Assembly (NCBI GenBank): GCA_035764505.1
Contig: DASTZC010000112.1
Span: 1 to 42,498 of the forward strand
DNA from: Candidatus Polarisedimenticolia bacterium
GTDB lineage: Bacteria > Acidobacteriota > Polarisedimenticolia > Gp22-AA2 > AA152
Length of the DNA: 42,498 nucleotides
Reading direction: 5' to 3'
The translations under genes and the position numbers were made by a program. Under the pieces are notes generated by a model. That model made no database searches. It was given only the letters and a program-made list of their open reading frames with translations, and was not told the origin of the DNA. Positions within the stretch are counted from its first letter, which is position 1. Every line of letters begins with the position of its first letter. Of this stretch, positions 1-9,674 are shown piece after piece.

Positions 1-186
1 GCCCCAGGAATCGCCGTCGTCGATCTCCAGGTTGTCGACCCCGGAGGTGTCGAAGTCGTTGAACTCGCCCCCCAGGCGATAGCCGTAGTAGGGAGTCACC
101 TCGAACGAGCCGGCATGCAGGGGAAGGATCCCCAGGATTGCCGCCGCGCCCGCAATCACCAGCCACTTCGTCGAAGAGTGCCGCAT
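1..186 (-). CDS. Outer-membrane beta-barrel protein, N-terminal part (truncated by window edge)
   Basis: The reading frame starts with the ATG at 186 and runs off the left edge after 62 codons. It opens with a typical Sec signal peptide: a short basic start (MRHSSTK), a hydrophobic core (LVIAGAAAILGILPL) and a likely cleavage site near HAGS. The mature part begins FEVTPYYGYRLGG, an alternating aromatic/polar strand pattern common at the start of small outer-membrane beta-barrels, followed by a very acidic stretch. The start codon overlaps the first possible ATG of the divergent gene on the other strand, so one of the two annotated starts is probably further in. The family cannot be fixed from 62 residues. 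Confidence 0.7.
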   Translation of the reverse strand, partial: MRHSSTKWLVIAGAAAILGILPLHAGSFEVTPYYGYRLGGEFNDFDTSGVDNLEIDDGDSWG

Positions 187-1927
187 GCCGAATCTCTCCC
201 GTGCCGGAATCGCCGCCACCCCATGTGGCGGGGCGGACGATAGCCCGGTTTCCCCCGGACCCGCAAGAGAAAAAACCGGCAAGGTCGCTCTCCCGGTGCC
301 GCTTTCGCTCATTATCTGCGTGATCCTTGCCGCCCTCTCGCTTTCCTGCCGCCAGGATTCTCCGTCGCCGCCGCGGCCGAAGCTGGTGGTGCTCATCGTC
401 GTCGACCAGCTGCGCGCCGATCTCCTCGACCGCTACGACACGATCCTGAAAGGCGGCTTCCGCAGGCTGCGCGACGAGGGGTATCGCTTCTCGCGCGCCA
501 CGGTGGACCATGCCGTCACCCTGACTGCGCCGGGTCTGGTCACGCTCGCGACGGGCACCCATCCATCGCGGCACGGCATCGTCGACGCTTTCTTCTACGA
601 AGGCCCATCGGGAAGCCGGCGCCTGGTCGCGGCCCTTGCCGACGAATCGGAGCCGATCTTCGAAGGCCGAGGTGAGCCGGGAGTCTCGCCGCGCCGTATC
701 CTGGAGCGCACCCTCCCCGAGTGGCTGGCCGCGTCCGATCCGGCGGCGCGCGTCGTCGTCCTCGGATCGGGAGAGACTTCGGCCGCTTACCTCGCGGGAG
801 CCTTCCGGGGGGATGTCTTCTGGTACTCGCCGGCCGCCGGCGGCTACGTCACCTCGGCTTATTACCGCAAGGAAGCTCCCCAATATCTGAAGAGCTTCCA
901 GCGCGAGAAGCTGCCGCGCCTCCAGGAGGAATCCAATCCCTGGGTGGAGCAGGTTCCGGACGAGGGGAAGGCGATGGCCTTTCCCGACATGATGAGCTTC
1001 GAGGCCGACGGGATTCATGTCGTCTTCCCGCACCGGATGGAATCGGAATCCGCGCCGGAGGGCGCCGCCGGAGGCGCCGGACTTGGTGGCTGGCTCGCCC
1101 GGACTCCCGACCTCGACAAGGCCACGCTGCAGCTGGCCGGCGGAGCGGTCGAAGCGCTGGGAATGGGGAAGCGGGAAGGAACTGACCTGCTCCTCCTGGA
1201 GCTGTCCCAGGTCGAGGCCATCGGCAGGCGCTTCGGCCCCTTCAGCCTGGAGCAGCTCGATGGCCTCCTGAAGCTGGATCGCGAGCTGGGGAGTTTTCTC
1301 TCGCTGCTGGAGCGTCAGGCGGGCGGCGGTGGCGTCCTGGTGGCGCTGACATCCTCGCACGGCGTCGCCAACGTCCCCGAGCACGAGCGCGAGCGCGGGC
1401 GCGCCGGCCGGCGGCTATCCGTGGAGCAGGCGCGCGCGGCGCTGGATGCGATGCACCGCGCCGCACCGGGCCCGGGCGCCGCCCGGCCGTCCCGGGATGA
1501 GCAGGAGGCGTTGGGCCGCCTCGATTTCATCGCCGAGGCGATGACGCCCGAGATCCTCACGGGCGGCGAGACGTGCGATGAATTCACCTCCCTTTATCGC
1601 AACTCCTATCGGGCCGATCGGGTCCCGGCCTTTCCCTTCTCCGCGATGGCGGAGGAAGGTGTGGGAAGCGAAGGAATCGTCGTGCGACTGACACGCGAGA
1701 CCCTGGTGGGGAGCGATGCAGCCGCCGGCGGATCGCCTTATGAATATGACCGCTGGGTGCCGCTGATCTTCTGGGGAGCCGGGATCCCGCGCGGGATGTC
1801 GGATCAGCGCGTCCGCACCGTGGACCTTGCACCGACCCTGGGATGGCTCGCGGGCGTGCCGGTGCCCCCGGGGCGCGACGGACGTCCCCTGCGCGAAGTT
1901 CTTTCCGGCATCCCGGCTGTCCGCTGA
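185..1927 (+). CDS. Secreted alkaline-phosphatase-superfamily (PafA/type I phosphodiesterase-like) protein, probable pseudoenzyme
   Basis: The open frame encodes 580 aa. A hydrophobic segment ending in LSLSC (about residues 38-54) looks like a lipoprotein signal. Because the first ATG overlaps the divergent gene, the in-frame GTG at 296 may be the real start. The fold is recognisable: [10 protein letters not shown] with the first metal Asp (D74), a TLTAPG segment with the Thr nucleophile position (T114), [19 protein letters not shown] and a C-terminal IFWGAGIP. The other positions that bind metal or substrate in PafA-like enzymes are changed: the usual Lys/Arg pair reads GETS (E197, S199), the usual SxxDxxGH reads SQVEAIGR (E344, R348), the DHG reads SHG (S391) and the last His is W524. 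The fold is therefore kept but zinc-dependent hydrolysis is unlikely. Numbering is from the ATG at 185. Family call is firm; inactivity is inferred. Confidence 0.8.
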   Translation: MPNLSRAGIAATPCGGADDSPVSPGPAREKTGKVALPVPLSLIICVILAALSLSCRQDSPSPPRPKLVVLIVVDQLRADLLDRYDTILKGGFRRLRDEGYRFSRATVDHAVTLTAPGLVTLATGTHPSRHGIVDAFFYEGPSGSRRLVAALADESEPIFEGRGEPGVSPRRILERTLPEWLAASDPAARVVVLGSGETSAAYLAGAFRGDVFWYSPAAGGYVTSAYYRKEAPQYLKSFQREKLPRLQEESNPWVEQVPDEGKAMAFPDMMSFEADGIHVVFPHRMESESAPEGAAGGAGLGGWLARTPDLDKATLQLAGGAVEALGMGKREGTDLLLLELSQVEAIGRRFGPFSLEQLDGLLKLDRELGSFLSLLERQAGGGGVLVALTSSHGVANVPEHERERGRAGRRLSVEQARAALDAMHRAAPGPGAARPSRDEQEALGRLDFIAEAMTPEILTGGETCDEFTSLYRNSYRADRVPAFPFSAMAEEGVGSEGIVVRLTRETLVGSDAAAGGSPYEYDRWVPLIFWGAGIPRGMSDQRVRTVDLAPTLGWLAGVPVPPGRDGRPLREVLSGIPAVR

Positions 1928-2018
1928 ACGCGCGCCGGGCAACATCGCCGGGCCCTCGCTTGACGGCGAGGTGTCCGAAGGCATAGAACGGACCTCTCCC
2001 TCGATCGGAGCGCATCCG

Positions 2019-4664
2019 ATGTCCTGTCCCGAAGAACTCGCCGGCGCCGCTCCCACCGCCGCGGGCAAGCGTCTGACGGTGCAGTACGCCACGGCCCTGG
2101 CGCTGTCCGAATCAGCCTCGCTCACCGACGCCGCGCCGCGCATCCTCCAGGCCATCTGCGAGGTCCTCGGCTGGGAGTATGGCGCCCTGTGGGGCGTGGA
2201 CACGGCCTCCGAATGCATCGCCTGCCTGGAAGCCTGGCACCCGTCCGGATCCTGCCGGGAGTTCGAAGCCTCCAGCCGCGCCAGCCGCTTCCGTCCCGGC
2301 ATCGGCCTCCCCGGAAGGGTCTGGTCGTCGGCATCGCCCGCCTGGATCCCCGACGTCACGCGCGACGCCAACTTCCCGCGCTCCGATTCGGCCGCCCGCG
2401 AAGGTCTGCATGGCGCGTTGGGTTTTCCGATCGTCCTCCAGGACGAGGTCCTCGGGGTGATGGAATTCTTCAGCCGTGAGATCCGTGAGCCGGACGAGGA
2501 CCTGCTGCGCATGCTGGCCACGGTGGGGAGCCAGATCGGGCAGTTCATCGAGCGCCGACGTGCCGAGGAGGCGCTGTGCCGCTACACCGAGGAGCTGGAA
2601 GTCGCCCGCCAGACCGAGGAGGAGAATGCCGCGCGGCTGGCGCAGCTGGTCAAGGAGCTGGAGGGAGCGAAGCGGCGCGCCGAGGAGGCGACCCGCGCGA
2701 AGAGCGAGTTCCTCGCCAACATGAGCCACGAGATCCGCACGCCGATGAACGCCATCATCGGAGTCACCGAGCTGGCCCTGGGGACGCGCCTCAACCGCGA
2801 GCAGCGGGAATATCTCAACACCGTGCGCGACTCGGCCGATTCGCTGCTGGCGCTGATCAACGACATCCTCGATTTCTCCAAGATCGAGGCGCGCAAGCTG
2901 CGGCTGGAGGAGGCCCCCTTCGACCTGCGTGACGCGCTGGCCGATTCGCTGAAAGCGCTGGCCCTCAGGGCGCAGCAGAAGGGGCTCGAGCTGGTGTGGC
3001 ACGTGCGTCCCGACGTCCCGGAGATGCTGGTCGGCGATCCGGGCCGGCTGCGCCAGATCCTCCTCAACCTGGTGGGCAACGCCATCAAATTCACCGAGCG
3101 CGGCGAGGTGGTGGTGCGCGCCGAGGCGGAGTCGCTCGACGGCCGCGAAGTGGTGCTGCGCTTCTCGGTGAGCGACACCGGCATCGGCATCCCGCAGGAT
3201 CAGCAGCAGCGCGTCTTCGAGGCCTTCGCGCAGGCCGACGGCTCCACCACGCGCAAGTACGGCGGCACCGGGCTGGGCCTGGCGATCGCCTCCGAGCTGG
3301 TGGGGCTGATGGGTGGGAAGCTGTGGCTGCGCAGCACGCCGGGGGAGGGAAGCACCTTCGGGTTCACCGCGCGCTTCGGGCGCGCGGCGCGCGCCGCCAC
3401 GCCGCCGGGTAGCTCTGCGGCCAAGGACCTGCACGGCATGCGCATCCTGGTGGTGGACGACAACGCCACCAACCGCTGGATCCTCGAGGAGATGCTGGCG
3501 GGCTGGAAGCTGCGGCCGCAGACGGCCGGGGGCGGAGCCGCCGCCCTGACGGCGCTGCGCGAGGCGCAGCGCACGGGTCGCCCCTTCTCGCTGGCGCTGC
3601 TCGACGGCCACATGCCGGAGATGGACGGGTTCGATCTGGCCGAGAGGATTCGCAACGACCCGCATGCTTCCGACACGCCGCTGCTGATGCTCACCTCGGC
3701 CGGGCGGCCCGACGAGGTGAAGCGCTGTCGCGAGCTGGGGCTGGCGGGGTACCTGACCAAGCCGATCAAGCAGTCGGATTTGTGGGACGCCATCGTCACG
3801 GCGCTGGGCGCGGGGGAGTCCCGCCGTCAGGAGCCTGCCGTGAGCGGCCGTCCGGGGCCCGGGCGGCTGAAAATCCTGGTGGCCGAGGACAACCGGGTCA
3901 ATCAGGAAGTGGCCCGCAAGATTCTCGAGAAGCGCGGGCACGCCGTGGTGATTGCCGCGGACGGATTCGAGGCGGTGCGCGCGATGGAGGAGGCGATCGA
4001 GGTCCCCTTCGACCTGGTTCTCATGGACGTGCAGATGCCCCGCATGAGCGGGCTGGAGGCGGCACAGGCGATCCGCCAGCGCGAGCGCGGCACCCGGCGG
4101 CGGGTGCCGATCGTCGCGCTGACCGCCCATGCGATGCAGGGGGACAAGGAGCGCTGCCTGGAATCGGGCATGGACGAGTATCTCTCCAAGCCGGTGCATG
4201 CCGCGCAGCTGCTGGAGACGGTGGGCCGCCTGGCGGTGCGCAAGGCGAAATCGACGAAGCGCTTCGCGCTCCGCTCGACCCGCGGCAAATCGTTCGACGA
4301 GGCGCTGCTGAAGGAGAGGGTGGAAGGGGACCTGCCGCTGCTGCGCCGCATGGTGCGGGCCTTCCGCTCCGACTACCCGGAGACCCTGGAGCACATCCAT
4401 GGGGCGCTCGACGCGAGGGACGCGGAAGCCCTGCGCAACCATGCCCACGCCATCAAAGGCGCCGCCGCGACCCTGGCCGCTCCCGCCGCCGCCGAAGCCG
4501 CCTTCCGCCTGGAGAAGCTGGCCCGCACCGGAGAGCTCAAGGGGGCGCGCGGCATGTTCCATCAGCTGGTCACCGAGATCCGCAAGCTGGATCGATCCCT
4601 GGAAACCCTGGTCCCCCGCAAGAAGGTCCGGCCGCTCGCGGCCCGAAGGAGAGCGCGTCCATGA
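2019..4664 (+). CDS. Hybrid sensor histidine kinase, GAF-HisKA-HATPase-REC-REC-Hpt
   Basis: An 881-aa cytoplasmic hybrid kinase. Order of parts: GAF-type sensor (about 25-175), a charged coiled coil (about 175-228), HisKA with MSHEIRTP and phospho-acceptor H237, HATPase_c with N-box GNAIKF, G1 box DTGIGIP and G2 box GGTGLGLA (about 280-455), a first receiver (phospho-Asp D529), a second receiver (D670) and a C-terminal Hpt domain (HAIKGAA, H810). It can thus carry a complete His-Asp-His relay in one chain and needs only an external receiver, which the next gene supplies. No transmembrane segment is visible, so the signal is probably cytoplasmic and read by the GAF domain. The open frame extends upstream to 1827, but the ATG at 2019 follows a GGAG motif and avoids overlapping the previous gene. 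It overlaps the next gene by ATGA, indicating translational coupling. Confidence 0.93.
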   Translation: MSCPEELAGAAPTAAGKRLTVQYATALALSESASLTDAAPRILQAICEVLGWEYGALWGVDTASECIACLEAWHPSGSCREFEASSRASRFRPGIGLPGRVWSSASPAWIPDVTRDANFPRSDSAAREGLHGALGFPIVLQDEVLGVMEFFSREIREPDEDLLRMLATVGSQIGQFIERRRAEEALCRYTEELEVARQTEEENAARLAQLVKELEGAKRRAEEATRAKSEFLANMSHEIRTPMNAIIGVTELALGTRLNREQREYLNTVRDSADSLLALINDILDFSKIEARKLRLEEAPFDLRDALADSLKALALRAQQKGLELVWHVRPDVPEMLVGDPGRLRQILLNLVGNAIKFTERGEVVVRAEAESLDGREVVLRFSVSDTGIGIPQDQQQRVFEAFAQADGSTTRKYGGTGLGLAIASELVGLMGGKLWLRSTPGEGSTFGFTARFGRAARAATPPGSSAAKDLHGMRILVVDDNATNRWILEEMLAGWKLRPQTAGGGAAALTALREAQRTGRPFSLALLDGHMPEMDGFDLAERIRNDPHASDTPLLMLTSAGRPDEVKRCRELGLAGYLTKPIKQSDLWDAIVTALGAGESRRQEPAVSGRPGPGRLKILVAEDNRVNQEVARKILEKRGHAVVIAADGFEAVRAMEEAIEVPFDLVLMDVQMPRMSGLEAAQAIRQRERGTRRRVPIVALTAHAMQGDKERCLESGMDEYLSKPVHAAQLLETVGRLAVRKAKSTKRFALRSTRGKSFDEALLKERVEGDLPLLRRMVRAFRSDYPETLEHIHGALDARDAEALRNHAHAIKGAAATLAAPAAAEAAFRLEKLARTGELKGARGMFHQLVTEIRKLDRSLETLVPRKKVRPLAARRRARP

Positions 4665-5494
4665 ACTCGATTCTGGTGGCGGAGGATGATCGTCCGACCC
4701 GCCTGCTCCTGCGCGAGCGCCTCAGGGCGGCGAACTTCACCGTCTCCACGGCGAAAGACGGCGCCGAGGCGCTCGCCAAGCTGAAGCGCAAGACATTCGA
4801 TCTCCTGCTTCTCGACATCTGGATGCCGCGCATGAACGGCCTGGAGGTGCTGGCGCACCTGAAGGACTGGTCCTCCAGCCCGCGCGTCGTGGTCATGACC
4901 TCCGACAGCACGCCGGAAACGCTGCTGCGGGCGGTACGCGAGCAGGCCTACCAATACATCACCAAGCCGATCGAGCCGAAGGCGCTGGTGGAGATGCTGC
5001 GCGACATGGCCTCGCACACCCCCACCATGCTGCCGATCGAGGTTCTCTCGGCGCGGCCCGAGTGGCTGGAGCTGCTGGTCCCGTGCACGCGCGAGGCGGC
5101 GGCCCGCATCGAGGGGTTCATGGGGCACCTCGACGCCGACCTGGCCCCCGAGGTCCGCGAGTCGGTCGGCTACGCCTTCCGCGAGCTGCTGCTGAACGCC
5201 ATCGAGTGGGGCGGGCAGCTCGATCCGAACCGCAAGGTGCGGATCGCCTACGTGCGCGCCAGGAAAATGCTCCTCTACCGCATCGCCGATCCCGGCCCCG
5301 GCTTCAGCTTCGATAACCTGAAGCACGCGGCCGTCGGGCACCCGGAGGGCGCGAGCCCGATGGACCACATGATTGTCCGGCTGGAGAAGGGGATCCGTCC
5401 CGGAGGCTTCGGCATCCTGATGGCGCGCGCCAAGGTCGACGAGCTGATCTACAACGAGTCGCGCAACGAGGTCGTGTTCGTCAAGTACCTGTGA
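4661..5494 (+). CDS. Response regulator with RsbW-like (anti-sigma kinase type) ATPase output domain
   Basis: A 277-aa protein. Residues 1-120 are a receiver (acidic pocket AEDD, phospho-Asp D52 in [13 protein letters not shown], Thr in MTSD, Lys in TKP). The C-terminal half (about 135-277) is a GHKL ATPase of the RsbW/SpoIIAB type: N-box [13 protein letters not shown]1-like DPGPGFSF and a terminal [15 protein letters not shown]. This output is a serine kinase or anti-sigma/antagonist binding module rather than a DNA-binding domain. It directly follows the hybrid kinase, whose Hpt domain is the likely phosphodonor. The partner, such as a STAS anti-anti-sigma protein or a sigma factor, is not next door; the ECF-type sigma gene 3.3 kb away is only a speculative partner. 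It converges on the cytochrome gene with a 9-bp gap. Confidence 0.87.
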   Translation: MNSILVAEDDRPTRLLLRERLRAANFTVSTAKDGAEALAKLKRKTFDLLLLDIWMPRMNGLEVLAHLKDWSSSPRVVVMTSDSTPETLLRAVREQAYQYITKPIEPKALVEMLRDMASHTPTMLPIEVLSARPEWLELLVPCTREAAARIEGFMGHLDADLAPEVRESVGYAFRELLLNAIEWGGQLDPNRKVRIAYVRARKMLLYRIADPGPGFSFDNLKHAAVGHPEGASPMDHMIVRLEKGIRPGGFGILMARAKVDELIYNESRNEVVFVKYL

Positions 5495-5503
5495 GCGCGC
5501 GTC

Positions 5504-6781
5504 TCAGCCCCCCGTGCGATCGAGCTCCTTCACCTTGATGAACAGCGCGGCGATCACGGCCCCGATCACCAGAAGCGACAGCCCCAGACCCACCCGGCGG
5601 AAGCGCAGCTCGCCGAAGGCGCGGCGGGCCGCTGCCACCCCCTGATCGGCGGTGGTGATCCCGGCGGTCGCCGCCGTCATGAAGCGCTCCAGATCGAAGG
5701 AGTGGGCCAGGACGCGCGATTCCACCAGGCTGTCCTTGGCCTTCTGCAAGGCGAAGCGATCCTCGCTAACCTCCATGCCGGCGCGCTCCGCCCGCTCGAG
5801 CAGCAGCGAGGCTTCCTGGTGGCGCGCCTGCAGCGTCGCGACCGATTGCGCCATCTTGGCCGCCGCGGCATAGCCCGCGTCCCCCTCGCTGTGGCAGCCG
5901 GTGCAGGTCGATTCCTTGCCCACCCCGAGCATCTCGTCGCGCGGGGCCTGCACGGCGTGGTTGCTGTGGCACACCACGCAGCGGATGCAGGGCTCGAGAT
6001 CAATCTTTTTCTTCGCCTCGGTCTCGCGAAACATCGTCGCCTCGCGCGGATGGCAGCTGCCGCACACGCTGGTGACGCTCTCCACTCCTGGAGGCACGGC
6101 GCCGTGGCTCCCGTGGCAGTCGTTGCAGGTCGGGGCGGCGAGGTCCCCCCCATCCACCAGGGCGTGCGCATGGACGCTGGTGCGGTACTGCTCGACCTGG
6201 CCGGTGGGCAGCCCGTAGGACTGCATCTTCTTTTCGTCGGCGTGGCAGCGGCCGCAGGTGGCGGCGACATTAGGCGCGTAGACGGGGGAGCGCGGATCCG
6301 ACACGGCCCGGATTCCGTGCACGTTGTGGCAGTCCACGCATACCGCGGTGCCTTCGTCGCCGCGCGCGTTCTTCTGGCCGTGCACCGAGGTGCGGTACTC
6401 GCTGAGCTGATCCACGCGCGCGTGCGGATTGAAGCGCTTCATGAAGACTGCGTCGGAATGACAGCGGGCGCAGAAATCGGGGATCTGCAGGCGTGAGGGC
6501 TTCTTCCATCCGCGGCGGGGGTCGTGGGAAGCCTCCATGTCGTCGATGGCGGTCGGATTGCCGCCGTGGCAGTCATGGCAGGAGAGCCCGCGCTGGAAAT
6601 GGACGTCGTCGGCCGCGTTCTTGGTGGGCTCGCCTTCCAGCGTCGCGTGGCACAGGAAGCAGCTCGTCTCGGTGGGTCGCAATCCGGCCGGCTCGTGCGG
6701 CGGCTCCGCCGCCCGTGCCGCCGCGGCGGCCGCCGTCAGGATCAGGATCACCAGGCACAGCGCAGACGGACCCCGCTTCAT
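5504..6781 (-). CDS. Nine-haem membrane-anchored cytochrome c (third gene of a Rieske/cytb operon)
   Basis: A 425-aa protein with an N-terminal signal peptide (LCLVILILTAAAAAARA) and nine CxxCH haem-binding motifs: CFLCH, CHDCH, CARCH, CVDCH, CGRCH, CNDCH, CGSCH, CVVCH and CTGCH, all within the first three quarters. The remainder is a helical, charged region (about 300-390) followed by one transmembrane helix (LGLSLLVIGAVIAALFI) and a short basic tail, so the haem domain sits in the periplasm on a C-terminal anchor. Only one base separates the cytochrome b stop from this start, so it is translated from the same message. It probably takes the place of cytochrome c1/f as electron exit from the Rieske/cytochrome b unit. 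Its final acceptor is unknown. Confidence 0.9.
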   Translation of the reverse strand: MKRGPSALCLVILILTAAAAAARAAEPPHEPAGLRPTETSCFLCHATLEGEPTKNAADDVHFQRGLSCHDCHGGNPTAIDDMEASHDPRRGWKKPSRLQIPDFCARCHSDAVFMKRFNPHARVDQLSEYRTSVHGQKNARGDEGTAVCVDCHNVHGIRAVSDPRSPVYAPNVAATCGRCHADEKKMQSYGLPTGQVEQYRTSVHAHALVDGGDLAAPTCNDCHGSHGAVPPGVESVTSVCGSCHPREATMFRETEAKKKIDLEPCIRCVVCHSNHAVQAPRDEMLGVGKESTCTGCHSEGDAGYAAAAKMAQSVATLQARHQEASLLLERAERAGMEVSEDRFALQKAKDSLVESRVLAHSFDLERFMTAATAGITTADQGVAAARRAFGELRFRRVGLGLSLLVIGAVIAALFIKVKELDRTGG

Positions 6782-6782
6782 G

Positions 6783-7892
6783 TCAGCTCCTCTGAGGCAG
6801 GTAGACCAGAAGGGTCATCACTGCCATGAACGCAAGCGCCAGCCATCCCGCCACGGTGAAGGCGCGGCTCACGCGATCTCCCGGAACGGAAGAGCGATCC
6901 AGGAAGGGCACCAGCAGCCAGACCACCGCCGCGGCGCCGATCGCCAGCACTCCCAGAAGCTCCCCTTCGATTCCGAGCACGTGCGCCGGGAGAAATTTCA
7001 GGCTCTGGAACATCCAGGCGAAGTACCACTCGGGCCGGATTCCGGCCGGGGCCGGCGCGAAGGGATCGGCCTTCTCCCCCAGCTCCCAGGGGAAAAGCGC
7101 CGCCAGCGCCGCCAGGACGCCGATCGCCGCGCTCCATCCGATGGCGTCGCGCAGCAGGAAATGGGGCCAGAACGACATGCTCTTGCGCGTCTCGCCGGAA
7201 GCCTGCCGGCGCGCCTGCACGGAGGGGGGTTCGCTCATCCCGTGCTTCTGGACCATCAGCAGATGCAGGCCCACCAATGCGGTGGTCAGGGCGGGCAGCA
7301 CGGCCACGTGCATTCCGTAAAAGCGCGTCAGCGTGCCTCCGGTCACCTGGTCTCCGCCGCGCAGGAAGCGCAGCGCGAAGTGTCCCACCCCCGGCAGCGA
7401 CCCGGCGATGTCGGTGCCCACCTGCGTGGCGAAGAAAGCCAGCTTGTTCCACGGCAGCAGATAGCCGGAGAAGCCGAAGGCGAGCATCAGGAACAGGAGG
7501 AACGCGCCGCTGAACCAGGTCAGCTCGCGCGGACGCCGGTAGGCCTTCATGAAGAAGACGCTGAACATGTGCACGAACAGCACGAAGATCAGGAGGTTCG
7601 CCGACCAGGAATGGATGGAGCGGATGAGCCAGCCGAACGGCACCTTGGCCATGATGAACTGCACGCTCTCGAAGGCCTCCTCGGCCGAGGCCCGGTAGTA
7701 CAGGAGGAGCAGAATGCCGGTGGCCACCTGCACCGAGAACAGGAACAGCGTCATGCCGCCCAGGTAGTACCAGAGGGTATGCCGGTGTCTCGGCACCTGT
7801 TTATGGCGGCCCAGCTCCAGCAGGAAGGACCAGCCCGAGCGCTCCTCGATCCAGTCCAGCACCGCCCTTCCGCGCCCCTCGCCCGCGCTCAT
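6783..7892 (-). CDS. Fused cytochrome b6/subunit IV-type cytochrome b
   Basis: A 369-aa integral membrane protein with the core of a quinol:cytochrome c oxidoreductase. The two haem-ligand His pairs are visible: H94 and H108 (13 residues between) and H195 and H210 (14 between). The 14-residue spacing in the second helix is typical of cytochrome b6 rather than mitochondrial cytochrome b. The Qo-site PEWY motif (RPEWYFAWM) lies in the C-terminal part, which corresponds to subunit IV, so the b6 and IV parts are fused. The LLPWN segment also matches cytochrome b. The start at 7892 overlaps the Rieske stop by ATGA; a longer open frame exists upstream but lies over the Rieske gene. Confidence 0.93.
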   Translation of the reverse strand: MSAGEGRGRAVLDWIEERSGWSFLLELGRHKQVPRHRHTLWYYLGGMTLFLFSVQVATGILLLLYYRASAEEAFESVQFIMAKVPFGWLIRSIHSWSANLLIFVLFVHMFSVFFMKAYRRPRELTWFSGAFLLFLMLAFGFSGYLLPWNKLAFFATQVGTDIAGSLPGVGHFALRFLRGGDQVTGGTLTRFYGMHVAVLPALTTALVGLHLLMVQKHGMSEPPSVQARRQASGETRKSMSFWPHFLLRDAIGWSAAIGVLAALAALFPWELGEKADPFAPAPAGIRPEWYFAWMFQSLKFLPAHVLGIEGELLGVLAIGAAAVVWLLVPFLDRSSVPGDRVSRAFTVAGWLALAFMAVMTLLVYLPQRS

Positions 7893-8323
7893 GTCCGCGA
7901 CACCACGACTTCGCCATTGGCCACGTTGACGGTGTACTCCTCGAGGGGCCGCGGCGGGGGCCCGGAGAGATTCTTGCCGGTCAGGTCGTAAGTGCCGTTG
8001 TGGCAGGCGCACCAGATCTGCCGCGTGTCATCCCGGTACTGCACGGTGCAGTTGAGGTGCGTGCAGGTGGCCGAGAAGGCTTTGTAGCTTCCGTCCGCGC
8101 TCCGTACCAGCAGGCCCGGTAGGCTGCCGAACCGGAAAATCTTTCCGGCGTTGGGCTTCAGCTCGCCGTCGCGCGCGGCGACCACGCGATCGGTGGCGGC
8201 CTCCGGAATGTCGGGAGGGGAGATATAGCGCGACACGGGATAGAGGACCGAGGCGGCCATGGCTCCCAGCGAGGTTCCCAGGAACCAGTTGATGAAGCGG
8301 CGTCGCGTGGGTTGCTGGCTCAT
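7889..8323 (-). CDS. Rieske [2Fe-2S] iron-sulfur protein
   Basis: A 144-aa Rieske subunit. The N terminus [14 protein letters not shown] resembles a Tat-type signal that stays as a membrane anchor. The cluster-binding loops are CTHLNC and CACHNG, holding the two Cys and two His ligands; the second box has Asn where Gly-Ser is common (CPCHGS). It is the first gene of a three-gene minus-strand operon with fused cytochrome b and a nine-haem cytochrome c, so it should carry electrons from the quinol oxidation site to the haem domain. No second oxidoreductase subunit or oxidase is visible in the window. Confidence 0.93.
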   Translation of the reverse strand: MSQQPTRRRFINWFLGTSLGAMAASVLYPVSRYISPPDIPEAATDRVVAARDGELKPNAGKIFRFGSLPGLLVRSADGSYKAFSATCTHLNCTVQYRDDTRQIWCACHNGTYDLTGKNLSGPPPRPLEEYTVNVANGEVVVSRT

Positions 8324-8795
8324 GATGGCGGTGCCCCTTTCAGTTGGCGGTGAAGCGGCGCCCGCAGGAATGGCCCGGCGGCGGGCGATACGATATGGAA
8401 GGAAAGCGCGGCGGATGGTCGAAGCGCGCCGAAGCGCCGGCAGGGAATGATCTGGCCGGCGATCCCTGGTGCGCCCGCCGATGGAAGCTCGCGTCCGGAC
8501 GGGCTGCGATCGCCGACGCCTGATGAGTGCAGCAGAGCGATTCTCCGGGACGATGTCGGGTCACCAGGCGAGGGTGGCCGCGATCCATCGCTCTTGGTCC
8601 CTGGGGGAGACCGGCAGGGGGGATTGTAACTCCATTCGTGCCGGAAAATCCGGGCGAGGCAGCCGACCCGCCGCATCGAAAACGCTCCCGCGTATGTCCT
8701 GGCGGCATCCATCGCGAAAATCTCTTGACAGGGTCCCGACGGCGGGGCGTACGATGCGATCGGCTGTCCCGGGGGGAAGCTTGGGCCGGGTGTGA
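8324..8795. other. 472-bp gene-free region between divergent Rieske operon and sigma-factor gene
   Basis: No convincing gene is visible on either strand; the open frames here are short and compositionally like shadows. It must hold the promoters of both divergent transcription units. The plus-strand candidate is listed separately. For the Rieske operon I see only a minus-strand TACAAT hexamer (8628 down to 8623) without a good -35 box. Confidence 0.5.
8725..8755 (+). promoter_or_regulatory. Putative sigma-70 promoter of the ECF sigma gene
   Basis: A perfect TTGACA at 8725-8730 is followed after 19 bp by TACGAT (8750-8755), about 40 bp before the GTG start at 8796. The spacer is 1-2 bp longer than ideal. 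This is a prediction from sequence only. Confidence 0.4.
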
Positions 8796-9392
8796 GTGCC
8801 GAAATCTGCCTTCCCCGATGACCGGACTCTGATCGAAGCCTACCTCCTCGGCGAGCCCGCCGCGCTGCAGACCATCGACCGCTGGATCGACGCCGCCCTT
8901 CGCCGCCGCTTCCTCGCCTTCGACGCGCTCGACGATCTCCGCCAGGACGTGCGCATGCGCCTGGTCAAGAGCCTGCGAGCCGGCAGCTTCCGCGGCGGAG
9001 CCTCGCTGAAGACCTACGTCCACCAGGTTGCCCACAACGCCGAAGCCGACTTCCTGCGCCGCGTCCAGGGACCTCCCGCGCTGCCCCTCGTCCATGAAGC
9101 GAGCGAAGCCGGCGCCGCGGAGAAGGGCGCCATCGCCGAGGAGCTGGTGCGCCGGGTCCTGCGCGGTCTTTCGGAGATCGATCGCAAGCTCATGGCGATG
9201 TTGTTCGAGGAGCGCTGCAGCTATGAAGAGACCGCCCGCCGGCTCGGGAAGTCGGTCGGGGCGATCAAGGTGAGAGTGCACCGCTGCCGCAGGAAGATCC
9301 GCGAGCGCTACGGCGATCTCGCCGCCGAGCTGCACGATGGGCGAGCGGGCCCGGGTGGGATTCCTCCCAGGACGAAGCCGCGCAAAGAGTGA
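8796..9392 (+). CDS. ECF-type RNA polymerase sigma factor
   Basis: A 198-aa sigma-70 family protein with region 2 (about 10-85; DDLRQDVRMRLVKSL and SLKTYVHQVAHNAEADFLRR resemble the -10 binding helix) and region 4 (about 120-180; LSEIDRKLMAMLFEERCSYEETARRLGKSVGAIKVRVHRCRRKIR, a helix-turn-helix for the -35 box). Region 3 is missing, as usual in ECF factors. The start is GTG at 8796; no strong Shine-Dalgarno motif is visible. No anti-sigma gene follows. The downstream neighbour, an S9 peptidase, is 282 bp away and has its own promoter candidate, so this looks like a single-gene unit. Confidence 0.87.
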   Translation: MPKSAFPDDRTLIEAYLLGEPAALQTIDRWIDAALRRRFLAFDALDDLRQDVRMRLVKSLRAGSFRGGASLKTYVHQVAHNAEADFLRRVQGPPALPLVHEASEAGAAEKGAIAEELVRRVLRGLSEIDRKLMAMLFEERCSYEETARRLGKSVGAIKVRVHRCRRKIRERYGDLAAELHDGRAGPGGIPPRTKPRKE

Positions 9393-9532
9393 GAAGAAGG
9401 AAAAGAACCGGGGCCGCCGCGCGGCATGAGGGCGGCGTCTTGCGCCGCGGCCGCGGGACGGAGGGGTTCGTCCCGCATGCACGGATGGACCGGACGGCGG
9501 CTCCCGGAGGGCTGCTACCCACTTCTAATAGT

Positions 9533-9552
9533 CTTGAGGGCTGCGTCTCAAG
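9533..9552. repeat. Small inverted repeat in the intergenic region before the S9 peptidase
   Basis: CTTGAG and CTCAAG form a 6-bp stem with an 8-base loop about 140 bp downstream of the sigma-factor stop. No T-run follows, so it is not a clear terminator. It might be an operator or chance. Confidence 0.25.
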
Positions 9553-9595
9553 TTACATCAGATTTCGCCAAGGCGGCCGGGAAGATGCGGCAAGG

Positions 9596-9625
9596 TTGAC
9601 GCGGCATCGGAGCGGGGCCTATTCT
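9596..9625 (+). promoter_or_regulatory. Putative sigma-70 promoter of the S9 peptidase gene
   Basis: TTGACG (9596-9601), an 18-bp spacer and TATTCT (9620-9625) lie about 50 bp upstream of the ATG at 9675. An AGGAG motif precedes the start. Sequence-only prediction. Confidence 0.45.
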
Positions 9626-9674
9626 TTCGCCCCTGAAAACAGCGATTCAGGCCCCCTCATCCAGGAGAGCGTCC

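Noticed and set aside
1827-2018. 64-codon N-terminal extension of the hybrid kinase
   Set aside because: It overlaps the preceding gene by 101 bp in another frame; the ATG at 2019 has a GGAG at proper spacing.
2112-4562. An 816-codon open frame on the minus strand across the hybrid kinase gene
   Set aside because: It is the antisense of a well-defined kinase; the translation is a His/Gln/Arg-rich shadow produced by high GC at third codon positions.
7893-8012. 40-codon N-terminal extension of cytochrome b
   Set aside because: It lies inside the Rieske coding region, and the ATGA overlap at 7889-7892 is the usual coupling.
8340-9482. A 380-codon minus-strand frame across the intergenic region and the sigma gene
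   Set aside because: No motif or ribosome site; it covers the sigma-factor gene antisense.
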